From: a bacterium
Lineage (GTDB): Bacteria; Myxococcota_A; UBA9160; UBA4427
Assembly (NCBI GenBank): GCA_024742285.1
Contig: JANSYR010000007.1
Span: 186,001 to 250,000 of the forward strand
Reading direction: 5' to 3'
DNA: 64,000 nt
Shown: positions 8,644 to 16,389 of the stretch, in pieces
Position numbering within the stretch: the first letter of the stretch is position 1
How the letters are laid out: each line of letters starts with the position of its first letter
Translations under genes and position numbers: made by a program
Notes under the pieces: generated by a model
Seen by the model: only the letters and a program-made list of their open reading frames with translations
Database searches by the model: none
What the model was told of the DNA's origin: nothing

Positions 8644-11168
8644 CCCTTCTCCTCCTCGCGCCCGAGCGAGTCGAGCAGTGCGCGCGCGGCCTCGCGCTCC
8701 GTGAGCGCCTCCGACTCGAGCGCCCGTTCGAGCTGTCCCCGAGCCTCGCCGTCCCGCCCGAGCTGATCGAGCGCCCTGGCCATCGCAACGCGCGCGTCCG
8801 CACTCGGATGATGGAGGGCCACGGCACGCTCGAGTTGAACGAGCGCGCTCTCCGGATCGCCGCGCTCGAGCTCGATCAGACCCCGTTCGTAGAAGGCGCG
8901 TCCGCCGGAGAACCGGTGGTAGCGCGTCGCACGCCGGGCGAGCATGTGGACCTCGTCACTCGACCGGTCTCCCCGTCGCTTCGCGATGTCGATCAACGTC
9001 ATCGCCGCTCGACCGTGCCACGGGTGCGGAATCAGGATCGCCTCGAGGCGCGCCTCGGCCTCGTCGAGGCGATCGGCCTCGAAGAGCGCTTCGGCGGCCG
9101 CGAACGCGGGGCGGGGATCGCGCTGCTCGAGGTCGGCCGCGCGATCGAGTACGCCGATCGCCTCGTCCAGGCGTTCCGCCTCGAGCAGAACCAGACCGTA
9201 CTCGGTCAAGGCGACGGCATGCAGCGGGTTGATCTCGACCGCCCTGCCCAACGACTCGATCGACGCCTCGATCTCGCCGCGTTGGGCCGCGAGTCGACCG
9301 CGCAGCAGCGCCGCTTCGAAGGAGCCCGGATGGTCGGCTTCGAACCGTTCCAGACGAGCGATCGCCGCGTCCTCGTCGGGGGTCCCGCGCGCCAGCGCGA
9401 TCCAGGCCCAGAAGGCCTCGACGTGACTGGGCTCGAAGAGCGCGTCGACTTCCTCGAGGTAGGCCCGGGCCTCCTCGTTGCCCGCAAGCAGCGAGAGGTC
9501 ACCCGCGTGATCGGCATGGGCCAACCCGGCCCACTCGAGGTTCCCGACGAGCTCGTCCCGAACGCTCTTTGCGTACTCGTGGAAGCCGCCGGCCGCGGCG
9601 GCGCGAGCGAGCAGTCGGAGCGCGAAGGGCTCGTGCCCTGCCCGCGCGATCAAGAAGCTGATCGAGTCGATCGCCCAGTTGACTCGCCCTTCGGCCACCA
9701 ACATCTGACCGAGCACGAGCCCGGCGTCGGTCGCGTGCGGATCGGATCGCAGCGCGTCCTGATAGAGATCGAGGGCGAGCTCGAACTCGCCGACCTCGAC
9801 GGCGGCCCGGCCCGCCAGGTAGCGAGCGGCGGGGTTCGACGCGAAGGTGCGGAAGGCTTCGAGAAAGGCGTCGAGTGCCTCACGAGGCTGGCCCTGCTCG
9901 AGCTTCATCCGCGCGCGGATCAGTGCCGCCATCGACGGCTCGTCTTCGTCGAGGGAAGAAGCGATCCGCTCGGCGCGATCGAACTCGCCCGTCCGGACGT
10001 AGACATCGGCGATCCCGAAGCGGCTGTCGGGGTTCATGCGTCCCCACTCGAGTCCCGGATCGTCCGCCGGCTGGCCCATCGCCGCCTCGATCGCGGCATC
10101 GAGCGCCTCGACCGTTCCCGGCAGGTCGCGCCGCGCGAGCCACAGATTCGCGAGGGCGAGCCACGAATTCATGTGGCCGTCCGCGTCGACCCCCGCCTGC
10201 AGGACGGCCTCGGCCTCGTCGAGCTGCCCGAGTCGACCGAGCCGCGCCGCATACCCCTGGCGCAGGATCTGACGCTTGGGATACGCCTCGACGAGCGCGG
10301 CGAGCATCCGAGTCGCTTCGTCGGAGCGCCCGGTCGCATCGAGGAGCTCCTCGCGCGCGAAGGCCAGATTCGGGTCCGCCGGGAACGCCTCCTGGCACTC
10401 GTCCAGCCACTGCTCCGCGGCCTCCATCTCGCCCCGGGACTTCTCGAACCGGGACGCCGTCGCGCAGTGGACGGTGCGCGAGTCCTGCGACGCGCCCGTG
10501 CGCTCGAGGATCGTCGCGATCTCCCGAATCCGCTCTCGCGCTCCGTCCCAGTCCTCGATCTGGATCAGCGTGTTGAGGAGCCGCTCGAGGATCGCCGCGT
10601 GCTCGGGGGTTTCGGCAGCGAGGATCTCGAGATCGTCGACGGCCCGCTCGTAGTCGAGCGACACCTCGTACGCCTTCGCGCGAAGGTCCCGCAGCAGCAG
10701 GTCCTCGGAGTCGACCTCCTCGAGGTAGCGCGTCGTGTAGTCGACCGCGGTCAGCTCGTCGCCCCCGGCGACGAGTGCCTGCGCGTACATCCGGGGGACT
10801 CCCGGCGGGGCATCGTCCCTTTCCGATGCGCGCTGCAGCGGCCAGACCGCGAGGCTCCAGCGCTGGGAACCCATCAGCGCCCGACCGTAGAGGACCAGCG
10901 CCTGGGTCGTCGGGTTGGGCACGGAGACGTGTGGGCGAAGAGCCTCGGTCGCCTCTTCGAACTTCTGATCCCGAATCAGGTCGCGGGCTTCGTCGATCGA
11001 CAGCACGACGATCCGGGGGTCCGGCCCGAGGGGAGCCTCGTCGGCCGAGTCGCAGCCTGGGAGCGTCAGAGCCGCGCAGAACGCAGCGAGGAGCACAGCC
11101 CGCGGGGGAATCCTGTACGAGAGGGGCAGGAGAGACAAGTGACGTGCAGTCCCGTCCAGGGCGCCCAT
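8640..11168 (-). CDS. TPR-repeat lipoprotein, possibly of the PEP-CTERM system
   Basis: About 842 aa from ATG 11168; an ATG at 11210 is an alternative. The N-terminus carries a signal with lipobox (LLAAFCAALTLPGC). The rest is a nearly continuous array of TPR units, with A-x-x-L-x-x-G and W/Y...A..A....P spacing (for example HAVALTEYGLVLLEAERLDEA). Length, lipobox and TPR density resemble the PEP-CTERM-associated TPR lipoproteins, and a PEP-CTERM protein gene lies divergently just upstream; that link is inference. It is the first gene of the minus-strand operon and probably acts as an outer-membrane-anchored scaffold. Codon use and GC match its neighbours. Confidence 0.8.
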   Translation of the reverse strand: MGALDGTARHLSLLPLSYRIPPRAVLLAAFCAALTLPGCDSADEAPLGPDPRIVVLSIDEARDLIRDQKFEEATEALRPHVSVPNPTTQALVLYGRALMGSQRWSLAVWPLQRASERDDAPPGVPRMYAQALVAGGDELTAVDYTTRYLEEVDSEDLLLRDLRAKAYEVSLDYERAVDDLEILAAETPEHAAILERLLNTLIQIEDWDGARERIREIATILERTGASQDSRTVHCATASRFEKSRGEMEAAEQWLDECQEAFPADPNLAFAREELLDATGRSDEATRMLAALVEAYPKRQILRQGYAARLGRLGQLDEAEAVLQAGVDADGHMNSWLALANLWLARRDLPGTVEALDAAIEAAMGQPADDPGLEWGRMNPDSRFGIADVYVRTGEFDRAERIASSLDEDEPSMAALIRARMKLEQGQPREALDAFLEAFRTFASNPAARYLAGRAAVEVGEFELALDLYQDALRSDPHATDAGLVLGQMLVAEGRVNWAIDSISFLIARAGHEPFALRLLARAAAAGGFHEYAKSVRDELVGNLEWAGLAHADHAGDLSLLAGNEEARAYLEEVDALFEPSHVEAFWAWIALARGTPDEDAAIARLERFEADHPGSFEAALLRGRLAAQRGEIEASIESLGRAVEINPLHAVALTEYGLVLLEAERLDEAIGVLDRAADLEQRDPRPAFAAAEALFEADRLDEAEARLEAILIPHPWHGRAAMTLIDIAKRRGDRSSDEVHMLARRATRYHRFSGGRAFYERGLIELERGDPESALVQLERAVALHHPSADARVAMARALDQLGRDGEARGQLERALESEALTEREAARALLDSLGREEEKG

Positions 11169-11515
11169 CCGGAACCACTTTTTTATAGACAACGAAGAAC
11201 GGCCCCTCATAGAATGGCCGCAATGTACCGGGGCCGGCACGGCAGTGTCGATACCCGCGTGACGAACAGCGAGTCGGGGGCCACCTACTCCTACCTGTGT
11301 AGGTTTCCTCCCGGAAAGTCTCCGACACGAAAGAGCGAATGAGGGCCGGGCCCCGCGGGTACTCCGCGTCTCGGCGAGGAGCCCAGGTCCTGCTGCGTCA
11401 CGCAGGCATCGGTCGAAAGCAGTCGAGCGGGGATAACGTGGACGGAATGCTCAACGTCTGAGCACATCGAAGCTGAGATCCCACCGGCACCCAACATCAA
11501 TGGAGATTCAGAAAG
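11169..11515. promoter_or_regulatory. divergent intergenic control region with two small inverted repeats
   Basis: This 347-bp gap separates the minus-strand envelope operon from the plus-strand PEP-CTERM gene, so both must be driven from here. It holds CTGCGTCACGCAG (11393-11405, 6-bp arms around one base) and a TGCTCA/TGAGCA hairpin (11448-11464). Ribosome site GGAGA precedes the ATG at 11516. I see no clear -35/-10 or sigma-54 box. Confidence 0.4.
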
Positions 11516-12859
11516 ATGCGTAGATTCTTGAACATCGCCCTTCTGAGCGTGCTCTCGGTCTTAGTGGCCGGTCCGAGCTTCGCCCAGGCTGTGGCGTTCA
11601 GCGGCAAGCTCCAGATCGGCTTCGGTGATCAGGACAACGCCACCGGCTTCCGCAGCAACAACGCAGTTCCGATCTGCGCCGGCCAGGGTCCCCTGGTCAA
11701 CCCCGGAACGGTTGGTACCACGCTCGGTACGCTCCTCATGAACGGAACCGCGACCGCGGCGCCGGGCGTCGGCGGAACGGTCACGTTCCAGGGCGTCCAG
11801 GCCGGTGCGGGCGGCGCCCAGCAGAAGGTCCAGTCGACCTGTAACGTCGCGATTCCCGGCTTCGCCAACCCGCGACTCCGCTCCCGCACGCAGATCGGTG
11901 CGGCGCAGTACCCGGGTCGGAAGGGTGCCTTCACGACGATGCTCTCGACGGCCACCGTCCCGACCGTCGCGCCCACGTACATGCTGTCCGCCGCGGGCGG
12001 TAACGAGCAGGCGACGACGGGTGGGGGCGCCTACGAGGCGTCGATCCCGTTCTTCGGCCTCGGCCAGGGCGTCCAGCGGGTCAACCCCGGCGCGGCGCGC
12101 TTCGGCGGCGCGATGCCCTTCTCGGGCGGCGGCGCGGTTCAGCTCGGCGTCAACTTCCAGACGCTGGTGCCCGGTGGTACCTCGATGGAGATCCTCGAGC
12201 CCGGCGACTACGGCCTCGTGCTCTACGCGAACGGCCTGCTGCCGACGAGCCCGCAGATCTTCGGTACCGACGCGACGGGTGTGAACATCATCAACCCCGT
12301 CACGGGCACGATCTACACGCCCAGCTTCACCTACACGGCGGGGATCGTGAACGGTCGCCAGGACAACCAGTACGCGGCGCGGACCCCGGGTGGAACGACC
12401 AAGGACCAGCAGGGTGCGGTCCGGACCGTCCTCGGTGGCAACACCGTCACGCCGGCTCCCGGCGGGCCCGCCACGCAGATCGTCTCCCCGGTCGCCTTCA
12501 CGGGCGTCTTCGGCGAGTGGACGACGGGCATGGTGACGCACACGGACATGGTCGGTGACTTCACCACGATCCGAATGGCGACCGGCTTCGACCGTGTCCC
12601 CGCGACGACCGGCACCGCCGATGATGCGCGCGCCGCGAACGCGGGCGCCACGCGCCGGCTGCAGGTCGTCTCGCCCTGGGCGGCGACGATCCGACCGGTC
12701 GGTCCCTTCGGCCTCCCGGTCCCGAACCTCGGGTTCGGTGGTATCGCGTCGATGCAGGTCGACATCATCCCGGCCCCGGAGCCCGGCACGATTGCGATGC
12801 TCGGTTTCGGTGCGCTCGGTCTGGTGGGCCTCTCGGCCTCGCGACGCCGCAACGGCTGA
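11516..12859 (+). CDS. PEP-CTERM sorting-domain surface protein
   Basis: The 447-aa product has a signal peptide at its start (MRRFLNIALLSVLSVLVAG, cleavage after SFAQA) and a complete sorting tail at the end: PAPEPGTIAMLGFGALGL, a short hydrophobic helix, then the basic SASRRRNG. This is the substrate pattern for exosortase/EpsH-type processing, so the mature protein is expected to be cleaved and displayed on or beyond the outer membrane. The central 380 residues are Gly/Thr/Pro-rich with no domain I recognise. No exosortase is in the window. The gene is monocistronic, ends in two hairpins, and stands back to back with a TPR lipoprotein operon that may serve the same system. Confidence 0.9.
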   Translation: MRRFLNIALLSVLSVLVAGPSFAQAVAFSGKLQIGFGDQDNATGFRSNNAVPICAGQGPLVNPGTVGTTLGTLLMNGTATAAPGVGGTVTFQGVQAGAGGAQQKVQSTCNVAIPGFANPRLRSRTQIGAAQYPGRKGAFTTMLSTATVPTVAPTYMLSAAGGNEQATTGGGAYEASIPFFGLGQGVQRVNPGAARFGGAMPFSGGGAVQLGVNFQTLVPGGTSMEILEPGDYGLVLYANGLLPTSPQIFGTDATGVNIINPVTGTIYTPSFTYTAGIVNGRQDNQYAARTPGGTTKDQQGAVRTVLGGNTVTPAPGGPATQIVSPVAFTGVFGEWTTGMVTHTDMVGDFTTIRMATGFDRVPATTGTADDARAANAGATRRLQVVSPWAATIRPVGPFGLPVPNLGFGGIASMQVDIIPAPEPGTIAMLGFGALGLVGLSASRRRNG

Positions 12860-12877
12860 TCTGATCTCCTGAGTCTT

Positions 12878-12905
12878 CGGGCCGACCCCGGATGGGGTCG
12901 GCCCG
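12878..12905 (+). terminator. hairpin downstream of the PEP-CTERM gene
   Basis: Perfect 12-bp stem CGGGCCGACCCC / GGGGTCGGCCCG with a 4-base loop (GGAT), 18 bp after the stop codon. No T-run follows, so termination here may be partial or the structure may protect the mRNA 3' end; a second hairpin lies 48 bp further on. Confidence 0.55.
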
Positions 12906-12953
12906 AGACGAAGGGAATCACGCCGGGTCCTACCGGATCCGACGACCGAACGA

Positions 12954-12989
12954 AAAGGGCCGGCGAACCTTCGGGTTCGCCGGCCCTTT
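12954..12989. terminator. strong UUCG-loop terminator, probably bidirectional
   Basis: Perfect 16-bp stem starting AAAGGGCCGGCGAACC (12954-12969), a TTCG tetraloop closed by C-G, and the matching arm ending in CCCTTT followed by CTGTTT. The A-run on the other side gives a T-run for transcripts coming from the right, so it can end both the PEP-CTERM gene and the converging small gene at 13056-13385. Confidence 0.85.
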
Positions 12990-13055
12990 CTGTTTACGTC
13001 ATGCAGTCGCCAGTGCCGTGCTCGCCGCCTCGTTCGACGGTCGAGCGGCCGGCGA

Positions 13056-13385
13056 TCAGCGCCCGGCGAGATCCTCGCCGACCGGGCGCCCGAAGACGTA
13101 CCAGGCGGGCTCGCTCACGTAGCGGTCCCAGCTCTCCTCGAAGTACGCCGGCTCCTGGGACACCGGCAGCACCACGAGATCCAGCACGCTCTGGAGGGGC
13201 AGCGCCACGAAGGTGCCGAGCGCCAGCCTCGCAGTCCCGAGCGGCCGCAGCACGAGGACATCGACCGTCCCGTTCCACAAAGTGCTCGCCGTCTCGAGGA
13301 GCGATTCCTCATCTGCGACCGCGGGCGAGGCGGCCATCGCGATCGCCGTCGCCAGGGCGGCGGCCAGGTGTCGGGGGCGCGTCAT
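13056..13385 (-). CDS. small exported protein, unknown function
   Basis: A 109-aa product starting at ATG 13385, chosen because AAGGTGG lies just upstream and the residues that follow form a signal peptide (HLAAALATAIAMAASPAVA before DEES). The mature part is about 84 aa with one hydrophobic stretch (LGTFVALPLQSVLDLVVLPV) and an aromatic tail (ESWDRYVSEPAWYVFG). It resembles no family I can name. It converges on the PEP-CTERM gene across the shared terminator and is divergent from the nitroreductase. Coding potential is supported by signal peptide, ribosome site and composition only. Confidence 0.6.
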   Translation of the reverse strand: MTRPRHLAAALATAIAMAASPAVADEESLLETASTLWNGTVDVLVLRPLGTARLALGTFVALPLQSVLDLVVLPVSQEPAYFEESWDRYVSEPAWYVFGRPVGEDLAGR

Positions 13386-13593
13386 GGGGATTCCACCTTC
13401 TTTCTTCTTTCGCGGCCGCGCGAACGCGCCCGCGGAAGCGACCCGCATCATACCCCATTCACGGCTCGGAATGGCGCGAACGCCAGTCCGCTCCCGACCG
13501 TTTCGCGGGCTGCCTGACCCCAGCCGCACGGGGCTATCGTCGAGGTTCCCGTTCGTCGCCCGATGCGCGCGGGAAGAACGCACGGGAGAGCGC

Positions 13594-14268
13594 GTGAGCG
13601 AGATCGGCCTCTACGAAGCGATGAGCACCCTTCGTGCCGTCAGAAGACTTCGACCCGACCCGGTCCCCGAGGACGTCCTGCGTCGGGTGATCGAAGCCGC
13701 CAGCTGGGCGCCCACCGGCGGCAACGTCCAGCCCTTCCGGATCCTGGTCGTGCGCGATCGCGAGAAGCTGAGGCGACTGGGTGAGCTCTACGATGGACGG
13801 TGGCGCCCCTATATAAAGGAAAGACGAGCGGCGATGGAGGGCGCCTCTGCGAGCGTCCTCGAGAAGAACGAGAAGATGTTCGACGCCGGAACCTACCTGG
13901 CCGACCACTTCCACGAGATGCCCGCTCTCCTCGTCTTCTGCTTCAACCCGAAGAACATGGCGATCACCGACGCCAAGCTCGATCGCATCTCCGTCGTCGG
14001 TGGCGGGTCCGTCTACACGGCGGTCCAGAACGCCCTCCTCGCCTGCCGGGCGGAGGGCCTCGGCTGCGTCCTGACCACCCTGCTCTGCCTGGACGAGGTC
14101 GAGATCAAGCCGCTGCTCGGGATCCCGGATCCCTGGGGCACCGCCGCCGCGATCCCGATCGGCTACCCGGTCCGTGGCGGACACGGTCCGATCGCGCGGC
14201 GCAGTCCGGCGAAGCTCGCGTTCGCGGACACCTGGGGCGAACCGCTCTTCGGGGATACTGCATCGTGA
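13594..14268 (+). CDS. nitroreductase family protein
   Basis: The 224-aa product begins at GTG 13594 (VSEIGLYEAMSTLRAVRRLR), which matches the normal nitroreductase start where the first helix leads into an RxxRR/RPDPVP FMN-phosphate-binding segment. Further family features are ASWAPTGGNVQPFRILVV and, near the end, a VQNALLACRAEGLGCVLTT helix that packs on FMN. Such enzymes use FMN and NAD(P)H to reduce nitro, quinone, enone or similar groups, or can supply reduced flavin. Its TGA overlaps the next gene's GTG by 4 bp, so it is the first of three coupled flavin-enzyme genes. Confidence 0.9.
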   Translation: MSEIGLYEAMSTLRAVRRLRPDPVPEDVLRRVIEAASWAPTGGNVQPFRILVVRDREKLRRLGELYDGRWRPYIKERRAAMEGASASVLEKNEKMFDAGTYLADHFHEMPALLVFCFNPKNMAITDAKLDRISVVGGGSVYTAVQNALLACRAEGLGCVLTTLLCLDEVEIKPLLGIPDPWGTAAAIPIGYPVRGGHGPIARRSPAKLAFADTWGEPLFGDTAS

Positions 14269-15425
14269 GCGCCGCCCCCGGATCCGATCTCCGCGCCGCG
14301 GCCCGCGCCGTGGCCCCCGAGCTCCGCCGCCGCGCCGACGAGGTGGAGGCCGCGCGACGCCTCCCCGACGACCTCTCGAAGCGACTCGCCGCCGAGGGCT
14401 TCTATCGCATGTACGCCCCCGTCGCGTACGGCGGCCTCGAGACGCCGCCGGCAATCGCGATGGAGACCGTCGAGACCCTGGCGACCGCCGACGGCGCACC
14501 GGCCTGGGTCACGTTCATCGCGATCACCAGCACGACCGCCCTGTCGATCCTCCCGGAAGCCACCTGCCGCCAGATCTTCGCCCATCCCGACACGACGATG
14601 GCCGGCGTCTTCGCCCCGCGCGGGCGCGCCGTCGTCGTCGACGGCGGCTTCCAGGTCGAGGGCCAGTGGCCCTGGGGCAGCGGCACCCAGAACGCGGACT
14701 GGATCCTCGCCGGCTGCCAGGTCGTGCGCGACGGCGAGGTCGAGACCCATGCGAACGGGGCACCGCGCTCGCGCATGATGGTCGTCCCCCGCGCCGACGT
14801 CGAGTTCGTCGACACCTGGTACGTCTCCGGCCTCGCCGGAACCGGCAGCACCGATTTCGCCATCCGCGACCGCTTCGTGCCCGAGACCCACGCGGCCGGC
14901 CTCGGGATCGACGCGCCCCTGGACCGCCCCCTCTACCGCTTCCCCCAGTTCGGCCTGCTCGCCATGGGCATCGCCGCCGTCGCCCTCGGCCTCGGCCGCG
15001 CCGCGATCGACGAGCTGATCGACGTCGCGGGCGGCAAGGTGCCCGACGCGAGTCGCCGGCCGCTGGCCGCGCGCGCGAACGCCCAGTCCGACGTGGCCCG
15101 CGCGGAGGCCACGCTCCGATCGGCGCGCGCCTTCTACTACGAGACCATCGAGAAGGCCTGGGAAGAAGCGCTCGAAGGACGGATCTCCCTCGAGAGCAAG
15201 CGGGACATCCGGCTCGCGACGACCCACGCCACCCACGCGTCCGCCGAGGCCGTCGATCGGATGTACCACCTCGCCGGCGGGACGAGCGTCTACCGGAGGT
15301 CGCCGCTCCAGCGCATCTTCCGGGACGTCCACGTCGCGACCCAGCACATGATGGTCGGCCCGGCGACCCTCGAGCTGACGGGTCGCCTCCTGCTCGGTCT
15401 CGAGACCAGCGAGGTCGGACTGTGA
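14265..15425 (+). CDS. acyl-CoA dehydrogenase-like flavoprotein or flavin-dependent monooxygenase
   Basis: 386 aa from GTG 14265, coupled to the nitroreductase (GTGA overlap). It has the acyl-CoA dehydrogenase fold: an N-terminal helical domain (LSKRLAAEGFYRMYAPVAYGG), a beta domain (GQWPWGSGTQNADWILAG, VSGLAGTGSTDFAI) and a C-terminal helical domain. WPWGSG and GLAGTGS resemble the HsaA/DszC/HpaB-like branch, whose members are two-component monooxygenases using free reduced flavin, rather than true acyl-CoA dehydrogenases; I see no obvious catalytic Glu motif. A reductase partner next door would fit. The fold is certain; dehydrogenase versus monooxygenase is open. Confidence 0.85.
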   Translation: MSAAPGSDLRAAARAVAPELRRRADEVEAARRLPDDLSKRLAAEGFYRMYAPVAYGGLETPPAIAMETVETLATADGAPAWVTFIAITSTTALSILPEATCRQIFAHPDTTMAGVFAPRGRAVVVDGGFQVEGQWPWGSGTQNADWILAGCQVVRDGEVETHANGAPRSRMMVVPRADVEFVDTWYVSGLAGTGSTDFAIRDRFVPETHAAGLGIDAPLDRPLYRFPQFGLLAMGIAAVALGLGRAAIDELIDVAGGKVPDASRRPLAARANAQSDVARAEATLRSARAFYYETIEKAWEEALEGRISLESKRDIRLATTHATHASAEAVDRMYHLAGGTSVYRRSPLQRIFRDVHVATQHMMVGPATLELTGRLLLGLETSEVGL

Positions 15426-16378
15426 GCGACGCGAAGACGGACGCGGTCGCTCCGCTGCGCGTCGGCACGAACGCGAACAACGAGATGACCACGGGACCGA
15501 CCGATGCGCGACGGGCGCTCCTCGAACGCGTCCGGGCCGCCGGGATCGACCACCTCTTCACCGCGGACCACGTGAGCTTCCATACCGGCATCGGCATGGA
15601 CGGCATGATCCAGGCCGCGACGCTGGCCGCGAGCGTCCCCGACCTCGCCGTCCACATCGGCGTCTACCTGCTGGCGCTTCGCCATCCGGTCCCGGTCGCG
15701 CGGCAGATCGCGCAGATCGCCGAGTCCGCGCCGGGCCGACTCCATCTCGGAATCGGCGTCGGCGGCGAGGACCGGCACGAGGTCGAGATCTGCGGCGTCG
15801 ACCCGAAGACCCGCGGCCGACGCACCGATGCGTCCCTCGAAGCGCTCCGCGGACTGCTCTCCGGAGAGCCGACCCGCCACGCAGACGAGTTCTTCGCCTT
15901 CGAGGACGCCCGGATCGTTCCGGCGCCGGATCCGGCGGTCCCGATCGTGATCGGGGGACGGGTCGATGCCGCGGTCCGGCGCGCGGCGCTGCTCGGCGAT
16001 GGCTGGCTGGGCGTCTGGTGCTCGGCCCGTCGCTTCGGCGCCGTCGTCGCGGAGATCGACGATCTCGCGTCGGAGCGGAAGTGGCCCCGCCCTGCCGCCT
16101 GGGACCACGGGCTCCAGATCTGGGTCGGCCTCGACGCGGACCGTACCGCCGCTCGCGAGCGGCTCGCGAAGGAGATGCAGGCCTTCTACCGGATCCCCTT
16201 CGATCCCTTCGAGAAGTACAGCCCCTACGGCACGCCCGAGGAAGTCGCCCACTTCCTCGCTCCCTACGCGGAAGCGGGCTGCCGGCACTTCAACGTGATG
16301 CCCATCGCCCCGAACGTCGAAGCCGCCCTCGACGGCGTCGCCGAGATCCGCGAACGCCTCCGCGGCAGCTACGCCTAG
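15422..16378 (+). CDS. LLM-class (luciferase-like) flavin-dependent oxidoreductase
   Basis: 318 aa from GTG 15422, again overlapping the previous stop as GTGA. The TIM-barrel pattern of bacterial luciferase/F420-dependent enzymes is visible: DHLFTADHVSFH near the N-terminus, LALRHPVPVARQIAQI, the cofactor loop GRLHLGIGVGGEDRHEVEICGV, PIVIGGR, and a C-terminal segment starting YGTPEEVAHFLAPYAEAGCR. It uses FMNH2 or F420; sequence alone does not decide. It is third in a tight operon with a nitroreductase and an ACAD-like protein and ends 11 bp before the stop of the converging ligase gene. Confidence 0.9.
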   Translation: MSDAKTDAVAPLRVGTNANNEMTTGPTDARRALLERVRAAGIDHLFTADHVSFHTGIGMDGMIQAATLAASVPDLAVHIGVYLLALRHPVPVARQIAQIAESAPGRLHLGIGVGGEDRHEVEICGVDPKTRGRRTDASLEALRGLLSGEPTRHADEFFAFEDARIVPAPDPAVPIVIGGRVDAAVRRAALLGDGWLGVWCSARRFGAVVAEIDDLASERKWPRPAAWDHGLQIWVGLDADRTAARERLAKEMQAFYRIPFDPFEKYSPYGTPEEVAHFLAPYAEAGCRHFNVMPIAPNVEAALDGVAEIRERLRGSYA

Positions 16379-16389
16379 CACGCAAGTCG

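Noticed and set aside
8529-11342. Long plus-strand open frame opposite the TPR lipoprotein
   Set aside because: Shadow of a high-GC gene; no motif, and the minus-strand frame has a lipobox and TPR array.
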